Origin: Mastigias papua
Taxonomy: Eukaryota; Cnidaria; Scyphozoa; Rhizostomeae; Mastigiidae
Direction of reading: 5' to 3'
NCBI GenBank assembly: GCA_964019165.1
Contig: OZ025276.1
Span: 14,193,813 to 14,257,812, forward strand
DNA length: 64,000 nucleotides
In this document: piece by piece, positions 32,072-54,700 of the stretch
How the letters are laid out: each line of letters opens with the position of its first letter
Numbering within the stretch: position 1 is the stretch's first letter
Notes under the pieces: generated by a model
What the model saw: the letters and a program-made list of their open reading frames with translations, nothing else
The model's database searches: none
What the model was told of the DNA's origin: nothing
Made by a program: the position numbers and the translations under genes

Positions 32072-34842
32072 TAGTATATTAAATAATACGAGATGATAAA
32101 TACAATAAGAATAACATAATCTGGTATGTTATGACGTAATGCAAGCAATATGCAACACAATACAACAAAATAGAATAGAGTAGAACATAATGTTTGATTG
32201 AAAGGTTTTAGGAGAAATACATGACTGGCAATAGTTGATCAAAATTGTGGAGAGGAATATGAGTAATAATTTTGGACTGTGCAAACAAGGCATTTGATAA
32301 ATGCCAGCACATGCAGTTGTTTCTTATCAATTCAACTAAGTAAACTGACATTAAACTTTTGAAATAACCTTATTATAAGTTGATCTAGGCAATGAAACGT
32401 CTTCGAAATCACGTGTTTGCAAACTTGAATAAGTGAAGATTAAGCCCAGTTTTTGTTGAGACTACTGAAGCATTCCTGCAGAGCATAAAATTGCCTTAAT
32501 TAAGAATTCTTTCTTACAATCATCCTCCACGATACTGCAGATGATGAGCATATTATAAGTGTTCAGAGACTTTGTAGTGAAAAAACACAAGTCCCTAATA
32601 GAAGATTCATACCTTGAACCACAAACCTCCAACCGAAACCTGATTCGTCTGCCTGTGTTCAAAGAATAAGTATCCAACATGTAAAGTTCAATCTTTTTCG
32701 AAAGGAAGGCTCCCGCGTTCTCTAATATATGGTAGATAAAAAGCTCCGAAAGAATATGTTCTTCGATTAAATGAGCATCTTATACAATACAGGTACAGAT
32801 AAAGAAGGATTGTCGTCGTACTGGAAAATCCTTCTCACAGGAGTATGTTGTCGCACCCTAGAGGTAGCTTTAGCTTTTTGCCAAGAAAAAAATATGATAA
32901 ACTATTGCTTTATCAGTGTCGACCTACTTTGTGAAGAAAGTTAGGACTCTTTTAACAACCCATCCGATATAACATTTTCGCATCATATCGTATATCTACA
33001 AAGCAATAGTTTATGAATACACGTGAAGACCAAGTAGTAACAAAGTAATTTCGAAAATACTGTCAAGGAGTTTTGGAAAAACAGAATGAGAGTTTCTCGT
33101 TAAATTGACTTCTTTGAAAAAATGTCTCCGGGACAACCAGATTAACAGTATATATATGCATATATAAACACTCACACGCTGTAATCTCCGAGAAATTTTA
33201 AACCACCATATAGAACTGAATAAAATAGAAATTCTAAAAGTTGAAGGCTTTTTCTTGAGTCTTCTAGTAGATTTTAAAAATTGTTCAGAAGTTGTAGAAG
33301 ACGAAAGGTGAAACGTGTAAAAAGGACGAATGAGCCACGCGCTTCATAAAATGGGCTTATAGAGATACCATCAAGTTAAGATTTTTCTTAACTACATAGT
33401 GTCGCTACAAACCTGCTTCAAGAAGATATAAAATCATTAGCTACCAGTTTCAGTTGAAGATAATTCTTGCCATATCAGCGGGGCAGATGAACTCTAGATG
33501 GGCATTTGAATGGAAAAGAATATTTCTATGTAGCACGAGATCAAAAGAAAATCATTGGATCACTAAAAAGAAAGATGAGAGCTCCGTAACAAATCGTTTC
33601 CTGTTTCTCTTTTATTCACCTTTATATGATATCTCATCTGACAAAAGAGCAGGTTCTTCATTTGCCTTGGAAAGTCAGGGCAATGACTTCTTATCAAATT
33701 GCTTTCTATGGTTCTGTAAAAACGCGAGTTGGAAATGCGCTGTACTCGCAGCTGCAAAAACAATGTGATTTCCAACTGAGGCACCAGCACGGCACTAATA
33801 TCTAAACCGAGGGTGACCAAATCGTACTTATTGCAATAGGGTTAAAAGGGACCATTTAAGAATAGCAAGGTGAACAAGCAACACTGATAATGTCAGAGAT
33901 ATCTAGGATAAGATATAACTTGTTTATTTCTAAATGAAAATATTGTAAATATATCCTACTATGAAACTTGCGTGGAAGGGCATACGACAATGAAAAAACG
34001 CTCTGTTTTTACGTCCCTTGTCATGTTTGAATGAGAAAGTTGAAGTCAGATTTTACACGCAGTGCTAATCAATTGGAGTAGTTGACGACACAAGCTTCTC
34101 CTCTTACTGATCAATCGAAAACTCAGCAGACTAACCCATGACTTTATTGACTGTCGGCAGCCTAAAAGCTCTCACAAGTCCTGTGTGCATAAATTATCAT
34201 AAATAGTCTGATAGTGCACCCTCTTCTACGACGGTCAAAAGGTGCAAATATATTTGTCACAGAAAAACAAACAAAAATAACCAAATATTCATATGAGCTC
34301 AAAAGTATTTTGCAATATAATGATAACCTTTTTGTAATCCATAAAGCAAAGTTAAATGCTACAGGCTATACGAGACATCCTCCATTTTACTTCCGATAAA
34401 AACCATTCAAATGCTACCTTATTGTGATTACTGCCAAGAAACAGGCACCCGTAGCAGTGGAGTCAAACCCCCCTTGTGCAAATAAATGAGGAAAGATTTC
34501 CATTTAGCACAGGTCTGCAGCTGCGCATTGATAGATTAAGATAATGAAAAAAACATCAGTCGCAAGACATCCATCTGGACAGTCAAAGATTAAATCGAAT
34601 TGATTACCAAGTTAATTTCAGGCAGGATGGACGACTGTCAAAAACTAAAAATAATTCTTGAAAGTTTCCATACGATCTGTTGCCTGAAGTTCAACAAATT
34701 TATGCTCTTTCTTAAAATATCCTTCCTCTCTAATCAGGGCTATTGGTCAATAACAATTGGCGTTTTAAGTAAGGGTTGTAGCAGACGCTTTTTGTCCATT
34801 ATACAATAGAACAAGCAGTGGAAAATAGAACATATAATTAAA

Positions 34843-34912
34843 TTGACAGACAGACAGACAGACAAGCAGGTAGACAGACAGACATAGACACACAAACACC
34901 AATACAAACACA

Positions 34913-34992
<80 letters not shown>
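34843..34992. repeat. (GACA)n then (CA)n compound microsatellite
   Basis: GACA/CAGA tetramers (34843-34885) pass into CA dinucleotides (34915-34992). The Cys-Val repeat frames on the minus strand are artefacts. Confidence 0.92.
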
Positions 34993-34994
<2 letters not shown>

Positions 34995-35020
34995 AATATA
35001 TGCACTTAAGGGCAAACAAT

Positions 35021-35170
<150 letters not shown>

Positions 35171-36001
35171 CACGAACATGCACACACGTACATTCAAACA
35201 TACAAACATTCGTGCAATCGTGCAACTGTTGTGGAACAGTGACCATCATGGTTTAATGACGAACAGTGAAAATAAAGTAAATAAATGGATTAAATGCAAC
35301 TAACAATTCTCATTAGATCCTGCCTCCTGCAAAAGTGCGACAATCATCTGGTCAAAAAACTTACATCATACCTCGTTAGTTACAAACTAAAGCCTGTATA
35401 TGAGTGCGAATTGTTCAAGAGCAAAAAACCATCCGTGCAATCGCCAGCTTGATACTAAGATTATTTCCATGCTGTCTCTCTTTTGATTTTTCAAATGACC
35501 CCAAGCGTCCGAAACTCACAATAGCGATTTCTATCCAGGCTGCAGACTATTTTTGGTGGATTTCCATCAGTTATTCGGCCTGTTGGTGAGAAGAACATAA
35601 GCTCAACACGGCTGCCACAGAGCATATGTTTGATTATTAAAATAAAACACATGAAGAAATTTGAAAAATGAATATACTACGTTTTGTGTCATAGAGTACT
35701 TTAGACGACAACTGCATCGGGTTAACAAGCTATTTTGATTTGGAATGAAGCGTCAATTTCTCTAAGAACATTGGATCAAAAGCCCAAGCTTTCCTGCGGT
35801 TCGGAGAACAATTGACTCTGCGATAGAACGCTTCTTGTCCACCAGAAAATTATAGCTTTCAGAAAACAAATATCGAGATCTTAGGACAAAATGACCAAAA
35901 ATACAGGTTTCTTTCTTCACCAAAGGGTTGATATGGTTTTGAAAGCTAATTTCAATTTACAGTAAATACTAGTATAGAAAACTTGGAAAATATTGGCGTT
36001 T

Positions 36002-36817
36002 TAGGGGTCATTCATTTAGTACGTACGCACGAAGGGGGGAGGGGGGTCAAGCAAATGCGTACGAATGCGTACAAGGGGGGAGGGGGGGTTGACACATTAA
36101 GTACGTACGCAAAGCAAAGCAAACAAATATCAGCTTTCTGCAGACATCCTGCAATATTTTCATTTGCAAAGGACCCTTCACAGCCATTTAATTAGTGAAG
36201 TACGAATTCAGTTGAAATAACTTCTAGTAAAGTGGTGTCAATCATACAGCCCGCAGGACGAATCCGTCAATGTGGCCCCCTAGGAATTTTGAATAAACTG
36301 AAACCTAGCGATATTTTCCCCATTGTAATAGCGGCATTTACTAGTGGCATTTACAAGGCTGAATACACAGTTTTTCGCCGTTATCTAGCGTGCCAGATAG
36401 GACACATGCGATGAGTTATGTATATTTGAAAGCCCCTATTACCTAGCCCTCTTGGGTTCCGTCAACCTACCCGGCCATTGTGGCGTCATATTATGCCCTA
36501 TGTGGCCCTTGGGCCAAATGGATTTGACACCCCCTGTTCTAGTATAATATTGTTTTGTTTGAACAATATTATAGATTTTTCATCAAATATATTTGTAGTG
36601 ATCATTTTCATGTCTCGTGAATGCATAAAAAGTCCTTCTCCGTGGTTCTGGATGTCTGGAAAGTTTCTTTTAGAGATGGGGGGGGGGTGGGGTCAAACAA
36701 CCAAGAGTGCGTATGCAAAAATGGGGTGCGTATCAAGTGTACGTGTGCGTACGAGGGGGGAGGGGGGATCAAATTTTAGCCATTTTAGAGCGTACGTACT
36801 AATTGAATGACCCCCTA
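36002..36817. mobile_element. ~816-bp non-autonomous DNA transposon, GGGGTCATTC-type ends
   Basis: The left end (36002-36028, GGGGTCATTCATTTAGTACG core) and the right end (36790-36817) are inverted copies over about 27 bp with one or two differences. Both sub-terminal regions carry GCGTACG words and runs of G beside GGGGTCAA, in mirrored order. The interior has stop codons in all frames of any length, so there is no transposase. Superfamily is not assigned, as the target duplication was not resolved. Confidence 0.75.
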
Positions 36818-37040
36818 TGTCTTAGGTTAATCTTTGTTGTATGTCGTGTCGCTTTACTTTTGACGTTGCATTTTGGAATGGCGTATTTGTGTTAATTCCT
36901 GTTATGTATGTAACTCGCTTGTAGTGTCAGTATCACCCTTTCCTGGCGATATGTTTGTCCCTGTCAACGTGTATTGTGCTTTGACGTAACGAATGTTGTA
37001 TAGTGCTTACGATTATATTATGTGTGTTTTAGTATTTGAT

Positions 37041-37250
37041 TCAGTCAGTCAGTCAGTCAGTCAGTCAGTCAGTCAGTCAGTCAGTCAGTCAGTCAGTCAG
37101 TCAGTCAGTCAGTCAGTCAGTCAGTCAGTCAGTCAGTCAGTCAGTCAGTCAGTCAGTCAGTCAGTCAGTCAGTCAGTCAGTCAGTCAGTCAGTCAGTCAG
37201 TCAGTCAGTCAGTCAGTCACCAGTCAGTCAGTCACCAGTCAGTCAGTTAG
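37041..37250. repeat. (CAGT)n microsatellite, ~44 perfect copies
   Basis: Perfect TCAG/CAGT tetramers at 37041-37218, then imperfect copies to 37250. All frames read as Gln-Ser-Val-Ser repeats; this is low complexity, not a protein. Confidence 0.95.
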
Positions 37251-37570
37251 TTCAGTTCAGTTCTTACGGTTACAAATATAAGCCACATACGAACAGCAGT
37301 TTCCTTGCGTCGTATCTAACTTAGGCCTAGGCTTTAAGACTAAAGACCAATCGCCAGCCACCGAAGTGAGACCAGCTACAGTACAAACTTAAGTACAGAA
37401 AACAACTAAATTTTGGAGCCTTCTGGCGACTTCGCACTATTCATTCATGAGGTCTTATGAATCATGGTGCAGACATCTATATCTAGCAGACTATTTCTTC
37501 AATTGGATATTGCAAACGACTATTGAATTTTTGCAACATTAAAATGATGTCATATTGTAACTCTGATATG

Positions 37571-38502
37571 ACAGGGTTCATACACGCTTTTTTTATAAGG
37601 AACCTAACTAAAGGCCTAGTTCCAAAAGCTCCTTATTTTCGGACCTCTATTTGTCAAATTCTAGTACTAAAAGTTCCTTAATAGTTCCTTAATTTTCACT
37701 GCACATAGAGTGCCACAAAATGGCACAGACACTAGAAAAGCATTGAAATTCTGAATTTTACCTTTAATTATGGCTAGAACTCAAGCTCAAAAGCACAAAT
37801 GCGGCAGGAAATAAGTTTTATATATGCAAAAGCATAATTTCAATCAGGAAGTATCATGTCTTTTCCATTGATATCATCCAATGTAATGTAATCTTCACTT
37901 GCATCTGAGTACGGCACTCGGAATTTGAAAATGAAAAGTTCCTTAGGGATTTTTCCTTTAGTAGTATAAGTTCTTTAAATATTTCGGCCTTCTACATGTA
38001 GGTTCCTTATAAAGTGGTTCCTTATAAAAAAAAGCGTGTACACGTTTTTAAGAAAACAATTCCCTGACTTCCCAATACTTTCCCTGGCCTTCTGGGTTGA
38101 AAATGATCCTTTTTCCTAGGTCCAGGGAGCAAAAACATATTACTTTCCCTGACCGTAATGAGTAGGTACCAAACAAATTAATAATATTAACAGTCTAAAG
38201 AAAATACCAGAACAACTATGAACTTTATTAGTTTTAGACATGGCATAGATTGTAAGCAGAGCGAAGAAAGACACAAACAAGTTTGTAAGGCATCAAGTTT
38301 TGTGGCCTACTTTGACATGCTTGGAGAAAAAGAGCATATAAGCACTCGTTGCAGAAAATTTTCAAACCATTTCCCTGACCTTCCCTGAACTTTTAGCTTT
38401 TCAGAAAGAAATTCCCTAACTTTACCTGACTCTCCTTGACTTTCCCTGACCAGCTAAAATGTTGATACTTTTCCCTGACTTTTCAGAACGTATGAACCCT
38501 GT
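37571..38502. mobile_element. Composite fold-back element with nested inverted repeats
   Basis: Outer ends: ACAGGGTTCATAC at 37571-37583 and its exact complement at 38490-38502. Inner repeat: TACACGCTTTTTTTATAAGG and the following bases at 37581-37604 pair exactly with 38016-38040. This splits the block into a ~460-bp hairpin and a second ~460-bp half rich in TTCCCTGAC words. It looks like two related non-autonomous elements joined tail to tail, or one inserted beside the other. It is non-coding and lies just downstream of the Tat-SF1 stop. Confidence 0.75.
38224..38229 (-). terminator. Candidate AATAAA for the Tat-SF1 gene
   Basis: On the minus strand AATAAA lies about 420 nt past the Tat-SF1 stop, inside the fold-back element. 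If used, the transposon supplies the 3' end. Assignment is by position only. Confidence 0.25.
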
Positions 38503-38649
38503 ATAAGTGTGATGCAAGTCTGATACAAGTATAACATCATTATACAAGAATAAATATAAGTTCCTTACTGGCTAGTAAGAAAACCAATCAGAATTATTAG
38601 CTACCCTATGTATCCATGATAAAGTTAAACAAAAATGGCTGATAGATGC

Positions 38650-47434
<8,785 letters not shown>

Positions 47435-49206
47435 ATTAAAATTTTTTGTAGCTTAAAATTGCACTGCTGCAAATATATGTTCAATACAATGCGTTTTCCG
47501 TTGATGCTTCTATTGAAAATATCCTTGAAATCGTTGGCTATAATCTTTGTTGTTAACCATGGGCAAATTGCCTCGAGTTCAAACGAAGGCTCTTTCAATG
47601 GCGGGAAGACTGTTCTAAATCACTGATCTCTCAATGAGGACCATTGATGAGGACGAAGGATGAGTCCCAATGCCATTAGTATGGAAATAGCACAAAGACA
47701 AACGGGGGAGCAAAGTATGAGCATGGGGGTTATACAGTCCCAAATAATTTCAGCACCCGGTCCCAGTCGCCACAGGAATAACGTCCTGATCCGGCTATTA
47801 GCTTGGTTTTTTGCTGACCTTGAATAATTCTATGAAGATTCATAATTCATCTGTTGTTCTCTATCCAGAATGGGATAAGTTTTATAATTTGCTAGGGGAC
47901 TTCCCTAAAGCCGAAAGGCTATGAGAAGCTTTCCTTATACACACATGCCAGCATTCTCTTAAGCGAGTGAGGGAGTTTTACCTTCTAGAAGTTAGTTCAT
48001 GGAAACAAAAAGTTTAATATTTAAAAAATTCAAAAGCTAGCGATTAACAGATTCAGAGGAAAAAATTGAATTTTTGGAGGTTGCTTTTCAGTCATAAAAA
48101 CGCGAGGCTCACGCACTTTGTGAGAGTGTTGGTGTGTGCAGCATGCAGTTAAATGTCACTTGCCATTTCCAAATAAAGTGGTGTGTAGAATAGACTTTGC
48201 AAACAGAAATGGCAGATTCCGGAAAAATATCAACATTCTCAGCGAACAGAAGGCTTTTGTGGATGAACCCATCAATATAGTCTTTAGAAAGAATTAGGGC
48301 GTTATACCCTGCAGCCCCCCTGAAGACGGAAGTGCACCCTTAGCCGCAGGGCTTGATCACCAACACTTTTACGTTTCATACTGATCAGATGCTTGTACAA
48401 TAACGACAGGAAGCAGGCTGAACAGATAACCATCCTAATCTTTCTCAAGATGTTTTATTTTTCAGATGCAATAACCAACGATCCTTGCATCACGACCTGA
48501 CCTTTTTTTATGATACCAATATCAATATCAAATCTGCAGAGAGAAACTTGATCAGCATTGTCCGATCCAAGGGAGATTTCATATCTTTTATTTCTCATCT
48601 TGATAGTTTAAGCCTGGTTTCCATATAACTTTTTCTAGTTGGCGATGCATCGCCGACACATCGCCGATGTATAAACTTTTAATGGAAACACTCTCAGTTA
48701 GCTGTCGCCGACACGTCGCCGATGCCTCGCAAAAGTTGAATCAAGTTCAACTTTTTTGTTTGCATCGCCGACGTTCCGGTGACAGCTACGTGCTGTGAGT
48801 TGGTTTCATATGTTTATCTGTGACTGTTTCCATTAAAGAGTGCTCGTCGGCGATGTACCTCCGATGCATCGCCGACAAGGAAAAGTTATATGGAAACCAG
48901 GCTTTAGGGATTCCAAACCTTCAGTAAAAACGTTCAAAACAAAATGTAATAAGATATACCAAAAGAAGCGGAATAAATATTTTAATTTTGCATTTGATAC
49001 CGAGGACACTTCGATATTTGGCGGAGCGTATACAAGGGCAATCTTACCTCACAGCATTCAATATTGTAATTCCGATGCTAGATAAAAAATTTTAGTTTGC
49101 ACTTATTTCACTTTTAGTCAAAGAATACAACAATACCATCAATTTCGGAAAGACAATATAAGTTAAAACTAAATTAAAGCAAAAACTATACAGAACATAT
49201 TTGCAC
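47435..49206. other. Intergenic region between Tat-SF1 start and DCAF6 stop
   Basis: Apart from the MITE at 48611-48903, I see no feature. The Tat-SF1 promoter should lie just above 47434, but no convincing core element was identified. Short plus-strand open frames here have no supporting evidence. Confidence 0.45.
48611..48903. mobile_element. 293-bp Harbinger-like MITE
   Basis: The terminal inverted repeat is at least 22 bp: AGCCTGGTTTCCATATAACT at 48611, with its complement ending at 48903. It is flanked on both sides by TTA, a 3-bp duplication typical of PIF/Harbinger elements. The interior is built of GGCGATGCATCGCCGAC-type words in both orientations, so it folds strongly. It encodes no transposase and would need an autonomous relative elsewhere. 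Confidence 0.8.
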
Positions 49207-51720
49207 TCAGTCATCGCTGTCCTCATTCGAATTGCCTTCATCATGCTGCTGGCTACGTCTGTGTCCTGTTTTAAAAAAAGATGCCTCTTTTGAAACATTG
49301 TCTAAAGCAATCAGGTTGGAAATCCCGAAGGAAAATGCAATTAAATAAGTTTGCTGGGCGGATATTAGAAATAACAAAGAAACTCGCTCAACACTCAGCA
49401 ACTTATGAGACAAGGGCGTAGCAAACTGAATAAGGATAGGAAAAAGCTTACATTGTGTGATGATAATGATTTCATATGAACTATGTTACTATCCAGTTCC
49501 AACAATGCCTTATATGAAATAAACAATACAAGTGGATCTGAAAAACTCTGGACACATTTGGTGAATTAAATAATGGAGCCGGCTTAGCTAAAAACCCAGC
49601 AGGCACTCTGAACAACGTCGTGTCTATACTTAAATAATATCTATAAAAATTAACCTTTCAGAGGAAACAAGTAACTACTTTCAATATTGAAAGTTATGAA
49701 AGGCAGAAATTCATTGTTTATCGTCTCCGGAGTTGTGCTTTGGCATCCAGTCCTAAACGCGCCGCATTCCTCCACATTTGGACAAATATGTATGAGAAAA
49801 ATAGAAGAGATGGAACTTCTCAATAAAAACCTGAAGCAGACTCAAAACAAAGTGCATTATCTCATAGACGAAAGGACCGACATGAATTCTACACAAGAGC
49901 ACCAGAGAGAGGCAACTATCTAAGAAAGCATAGCCGCCAAACGTATAAGAGCATGCAGGATTCTCACCACACACGTGCTCCGCAGCTACATTTAGGCCCA
50001 TTTTGCATGCTGATTGGTCAGCTAGGTTGGGAGAAAACAAAGATGATTAGAGGCCTCAAACATTTGACGGCTACGCTATCTAAGAACATTTAAAAAAAGT
50101 TGACGTGAATAGTAATAACTACCTCTGACACGACTGAGTGAGGCGAGCATTCTCAGCATAAACGAGGCTGGCACTGTTATTGTATCTCGACTCTCTTCAA
50201 GCATCTGTTCATTACGGCTGATTATCTACAAGAATAAGAGAGGTTGTTGCCGCTGCTAAGTACCAAGGCATCAATCACAAGCATTCACTACAAATAAAGT
50301 AAAAATCCGTACATAAGAACCTACAATATTGAAATGAGCCTGATGTATTCTTATTTGGCGAGACGCCTTTTGCAACAAGGGTGCAGGTTCTTAACACAGG
50401 GTCATAAACAAATGCCAAAAAAGGGATAGCTCATAGTTTAATATTGTAATGTCCGTGAATGATGCCAAAGTCCGGGAGCCTAAATTTATTTATTCTTGGC
50501 CTAGCCAATTACATACAATTTTTGTCCCTACAGGCCCTGCCCAACAAAGTTGTGTTTGTATGGGCTTTGGAACATAATAGAATTCTACTGAGTGGCAAAA
50601 AGACTGAATTTAGTTCTAAATGGATAGAGAACGAAACCATTTATAGCAGCCTAATCAGGGTGAACAGGTTCTAATTAATTGATATCAAAAGATGCAATTT
50701 CAGACTAAAGGTTCTTAATAAATTAAGTTTCTTATGTACAGCGGGTTTCTACTGTACGCAAAATCAGATATAATTAACACGATCATTTTGTCTTCAAAGT
50801 TGAAGTACTTCTTGTTAGAAAACAAGTTCATAGAAGGGTAAGGTTGAACACCCCTCCAGTCTACAATGGAATGATATAGGGCAATAGAAGAAATTTACAC
50901 GCTCTGAAGAGTATCTACAGTTTAGTACAACTGCTGCACAAAAATCAATGTCAGCATTGATTTATGGCAGGAAACTCAAGTTTTACGAATGCAGCTATGC
51001 AATACAAAAGGGATATTTACTATGTATTTTTTATATGGTGGAGTGAAATTAAAACACAATGTAACTTGGAAATGCTGCTGTAAGTGCAAGCGAAAACAGC
51101 ACAGGACTTTATTCTTACTAAACAATATAGAAAAAATTCTCAAAAAACACAAAAGAAACGATTACACACAATAAAAATAGTTGTAAGGTAAAACAAATAA
51201 ACAGGCAATGCAGGAATATATACCCAAATATCATAATGACAATCTCCAAGAAAAGTGCCTAGGGATACAATACCTGTATTTGAACAAACTCCTAAAGTCA
51301 AAAAAATATAGTTACATATCTTATTACGGTGTTACCTCTTCTAAATCAGTGACTACAGCGGGTGTCTGCAATGTCGGGTCCCATACTTTGATATCGTAGT
51401 CAATACCACTCGTAGCCAAAACTATTGAAGAAGACACAAGTTAGAGTTTGCAAGTGAATAAGAATTGATCGTAAGACAATATGTTAAGAAGCTATCATAT
51501 TAAAATGTAAATAACATGAAAATTACTTAGCTAGTTTGACATTCAGCTAGTAACTTAATAATAAAAATGAAGTACAGAACCAGTTGATCAGTTGAATACT
51601 GAGAGAACCAAATATGGAATCACTCATACGACCATTAAGAAAACGAACAATCTGATCAACCAATTGAAGTCCATTCAATCAATGAATCGATGAATCAATG
51701 AATCAATGAATCAATCAATG

Positions 51721-51769
<49 letters not shown>

Positions 51770-54700
51770 GCAATCAATCAATCAATCAACTAATCAATCA
51801 ATTAATCAATCATACAATCAACCACACATATAATCAATCAATCAATTAATTAATAAGATGGCTGTACAAATACTATGACAACAGCAAACAATGCACTTAC
51901 TAGGGTCAAAGGGATGTGGCTGTACACAGTTAACAACATGCTTGTCTCCTTCCAACAGTACAACCAATTCTCCTGTTTGTTTATCCCATATAAACACTCT
52001 GCCACAGTCACTCCCACTGATTACGAACTTATCACCCCAAAAGTTTGCCTCTTTAATCTAAAATCATAGATGATCAATAAAAGCTGATAAAGACAACATG
52101 TATCTGCAGTTTGAAATAATAGCCGCACCGCACAATAATTCTTCATAAGCAACTTGGGATTTCATTAAATCTGAAGTCGCTTAACTTCTACCCAAAATTT
52201 GGATCTTAAGTTACTTAGTGGTCTCTTAATTTCTTCAAATAATTTTCAGTAATTATACAAAAGGGGAGGTGAGAAAAGAAATAATATATTCAGTATACAT
52301 CGTATAATAGTCAAGCCAGGGTAGTCACTGCAGATTTCGTTCCAGCGAGTGTTGTATGATATTCTATGTTTCGCCTAAAAAGTAACCCTGTGAATAGGGG
52401 GGGATTTTTAATTTTTGCTATACTTTGAAGCAAAATTTTGCAGCTGATTATGCCCATGTCCTTACAGAACTGAAGTTGGTCAATAATTTTTCAACTAGAG
52501 TTCAGTTGCTTACGAACGAGTCGCATATAAAAATATCGTGTACAGCGAATGCTAATGACAAAACTTTGACGTGCACCTGAGGCCATACACCATGCAGACA
52601 CTCAATCAAAAACTACCAATTCAATTCAACCACATCCAATATTACGGCATTTCGATACAGTTGAGCCTGGATAAGCAGAGCTCCAAAGAGAAGCAGAAAT
52701 TTCCCTAGAAAATCGAGGCATTCTACTGATCAGAAGTGCAACTTTTCTGGGTGGGGGGGAGGGGTTAACTTTACAAAACAAATTTGATGCAGTGGGAGTT
52801 CGGTTTGAGCTGTAACAGGATAATAGAGCTTCAACTTTAAAAGAGCAAAGCTTCCAATACTGAAGCACAGATTTAGTCATACAATCAAATGTCATACCAT
52901 CGTCCGTGCATTCCTGTGTCCTTTGTAGCACATAATCGGCGAGGGCATCTCAAAATTACTCAAAAATTCTTCCTCGTCATCTACTTGTGATTCAGTTTTC
53001 TTCTTCTGCAATCGAAAACACCTTTGGATTCTTGTTGCTGCAGCATGCCTCCTTCTAACCGAGAAATCTCGAAGTGGGCCAACACGGTCAGTACTGGTCA
53101 CTTCAGCAATGGTCCTAGATGGACCCTCACTCGCACTGTTCTCATAAGCTGCTACCGTTCCCTCTTCACTCTCCCTATCTGTCACGTGATCATTCTGAAG
53201 GCTATTTTCGATATGTATACCATCTTCTGAGCCTCTTTCACGTGAAGGATTGTCTATAGAAGATGGTGTAGCTACGCTGGAGCACTCAGTGCTTGGGATT
53301 GAGTTCCTTGAGCCTTCAGTTTTGGAAAGCCTGTTTTCAGAGTCCTCATCTATACCACCATCTAAATTTACTGGATTAGTACTATTAGAAACATTTACAG
53401 CACCATCGGGTACTTCAATTGCAGGTGTAGGTTCAAGACTTCCCAGACTTCCGTATACGTCACTCGTGCTGTCCATTTTTACAGTTTTGCTCGCAGCAGC
53501 TTCACTGTCACCGCTTAATACATGCTCAGTTTGACCAAGGTGCACAGTTTCATCAAGTATTCTAATGTCATCATCACAAACTATACAATCATCGTTCGAC
53601 TCTCTGGTTTTATTATTTTCTCTACCTTCACTATCATTGCAATCTCCGACTTCAGTACGATCAGAACATCCTAATTCAACATCAACCACATGTAAAGTCG
53701 ATATACTACCACTCAATGCATTATTTTTTCTATCATCACAACCACAGAGTGTATTATTGAAGTTCCTTTCTATATCTAAAGTGTGTTCAAGATTTGTCAT
53801 TTCATCGATATCTGAGAGAACATCGCAATTTTCTAAAGGGTGTAATGACCCAACACTACAGCTTTTAGCTTCTGGTAAAGATTTACCATCAGCGTTCATC
53901 AGTGCATCATTTCTCACTTCGCATATCGTTCTTCCTTTCTCTTCTTTGGGACCAGCTACAGGAGTACTATATTCCTCATATTCTTCTTCATCCAGTGACA
54001 ATGTATCTAAATCTCTGCTTCCATTGGTAGAATTGAACTTGCTGCAATTCAAAGTGCTACCGGCTTTGGCAAAGCAAGGTTCATCAAACAAGTCCTCATC
54101 AGAACCGCAAGTACACAACCACCCGCCATCAAATGATGACTGCTCTATCTTTGTGTCATCCGCCTTAAGAGTGGGATTGCCCCATATCTCCGGGGCGTTA
54201 CTCGCTTCCCCCGGTCGCTCTTGGATCCTGTCAGCCTCGCAGTCACTACTTACGCCTTTGTCTACATCTGCAACATCTAGCTTCAGTCTGCTTCCTAAAT
54301 TACCACGAGATACATTATCACTGATGTCACTTCCTCCTAGATCCAGGTCCTCCACCAAATCTTCCACTGGGCTGATTTCATCTTCATCGATCCTGTTGTC
54401 ACCATCAAACATGTCATCTTCCTGCATATTTGGCACATTTTCAATGGCACCTTCTGAGGCTATGTAATCCCTGGGAAATCCAGGCTGTGGAGGAGACGGT
54501 GGGCGCTCAACGCTATTTGGGGGTTCAGATTCAGAATGAGACTCACGATCTTCAGGGTCTTCATTTCCATCGCTTTGATTGGCTGATTGATTTACGCCTT
54601 CGTTAAAAGCATCTTCTAGCCAACGACTAAATACATCTGATATCCTTTGCATTAGTGAATCTGAAATGCAATATGACATCACAATAAAGGCAAAAAGCAA

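Noticed and set aside
32462..32680. 72-codon minus-strand open frame
   Set aside because: Short and isolated, with no recognisable domain; the evidence is too thin for a gene call.
33454..33768. 104-codon plus-strand open frame
   Set aside because: No homology I recognise, AT-rich composition, no sign of neighbouring exons; probably chance.
36993..37281. Ser/Gln/Val repeat frames
   Set aside because: Generated by the (CAGT)n array; all frames are open for the same reason.
53565..54467. 300-codon plus-strand open frame
   Set aside because: It lies antisense to the DCAF6 acidic exon. Its Ser/Leu-rich composition is the expected complement of Asp/Glu/Ser codons, and it has no splice or homology support.
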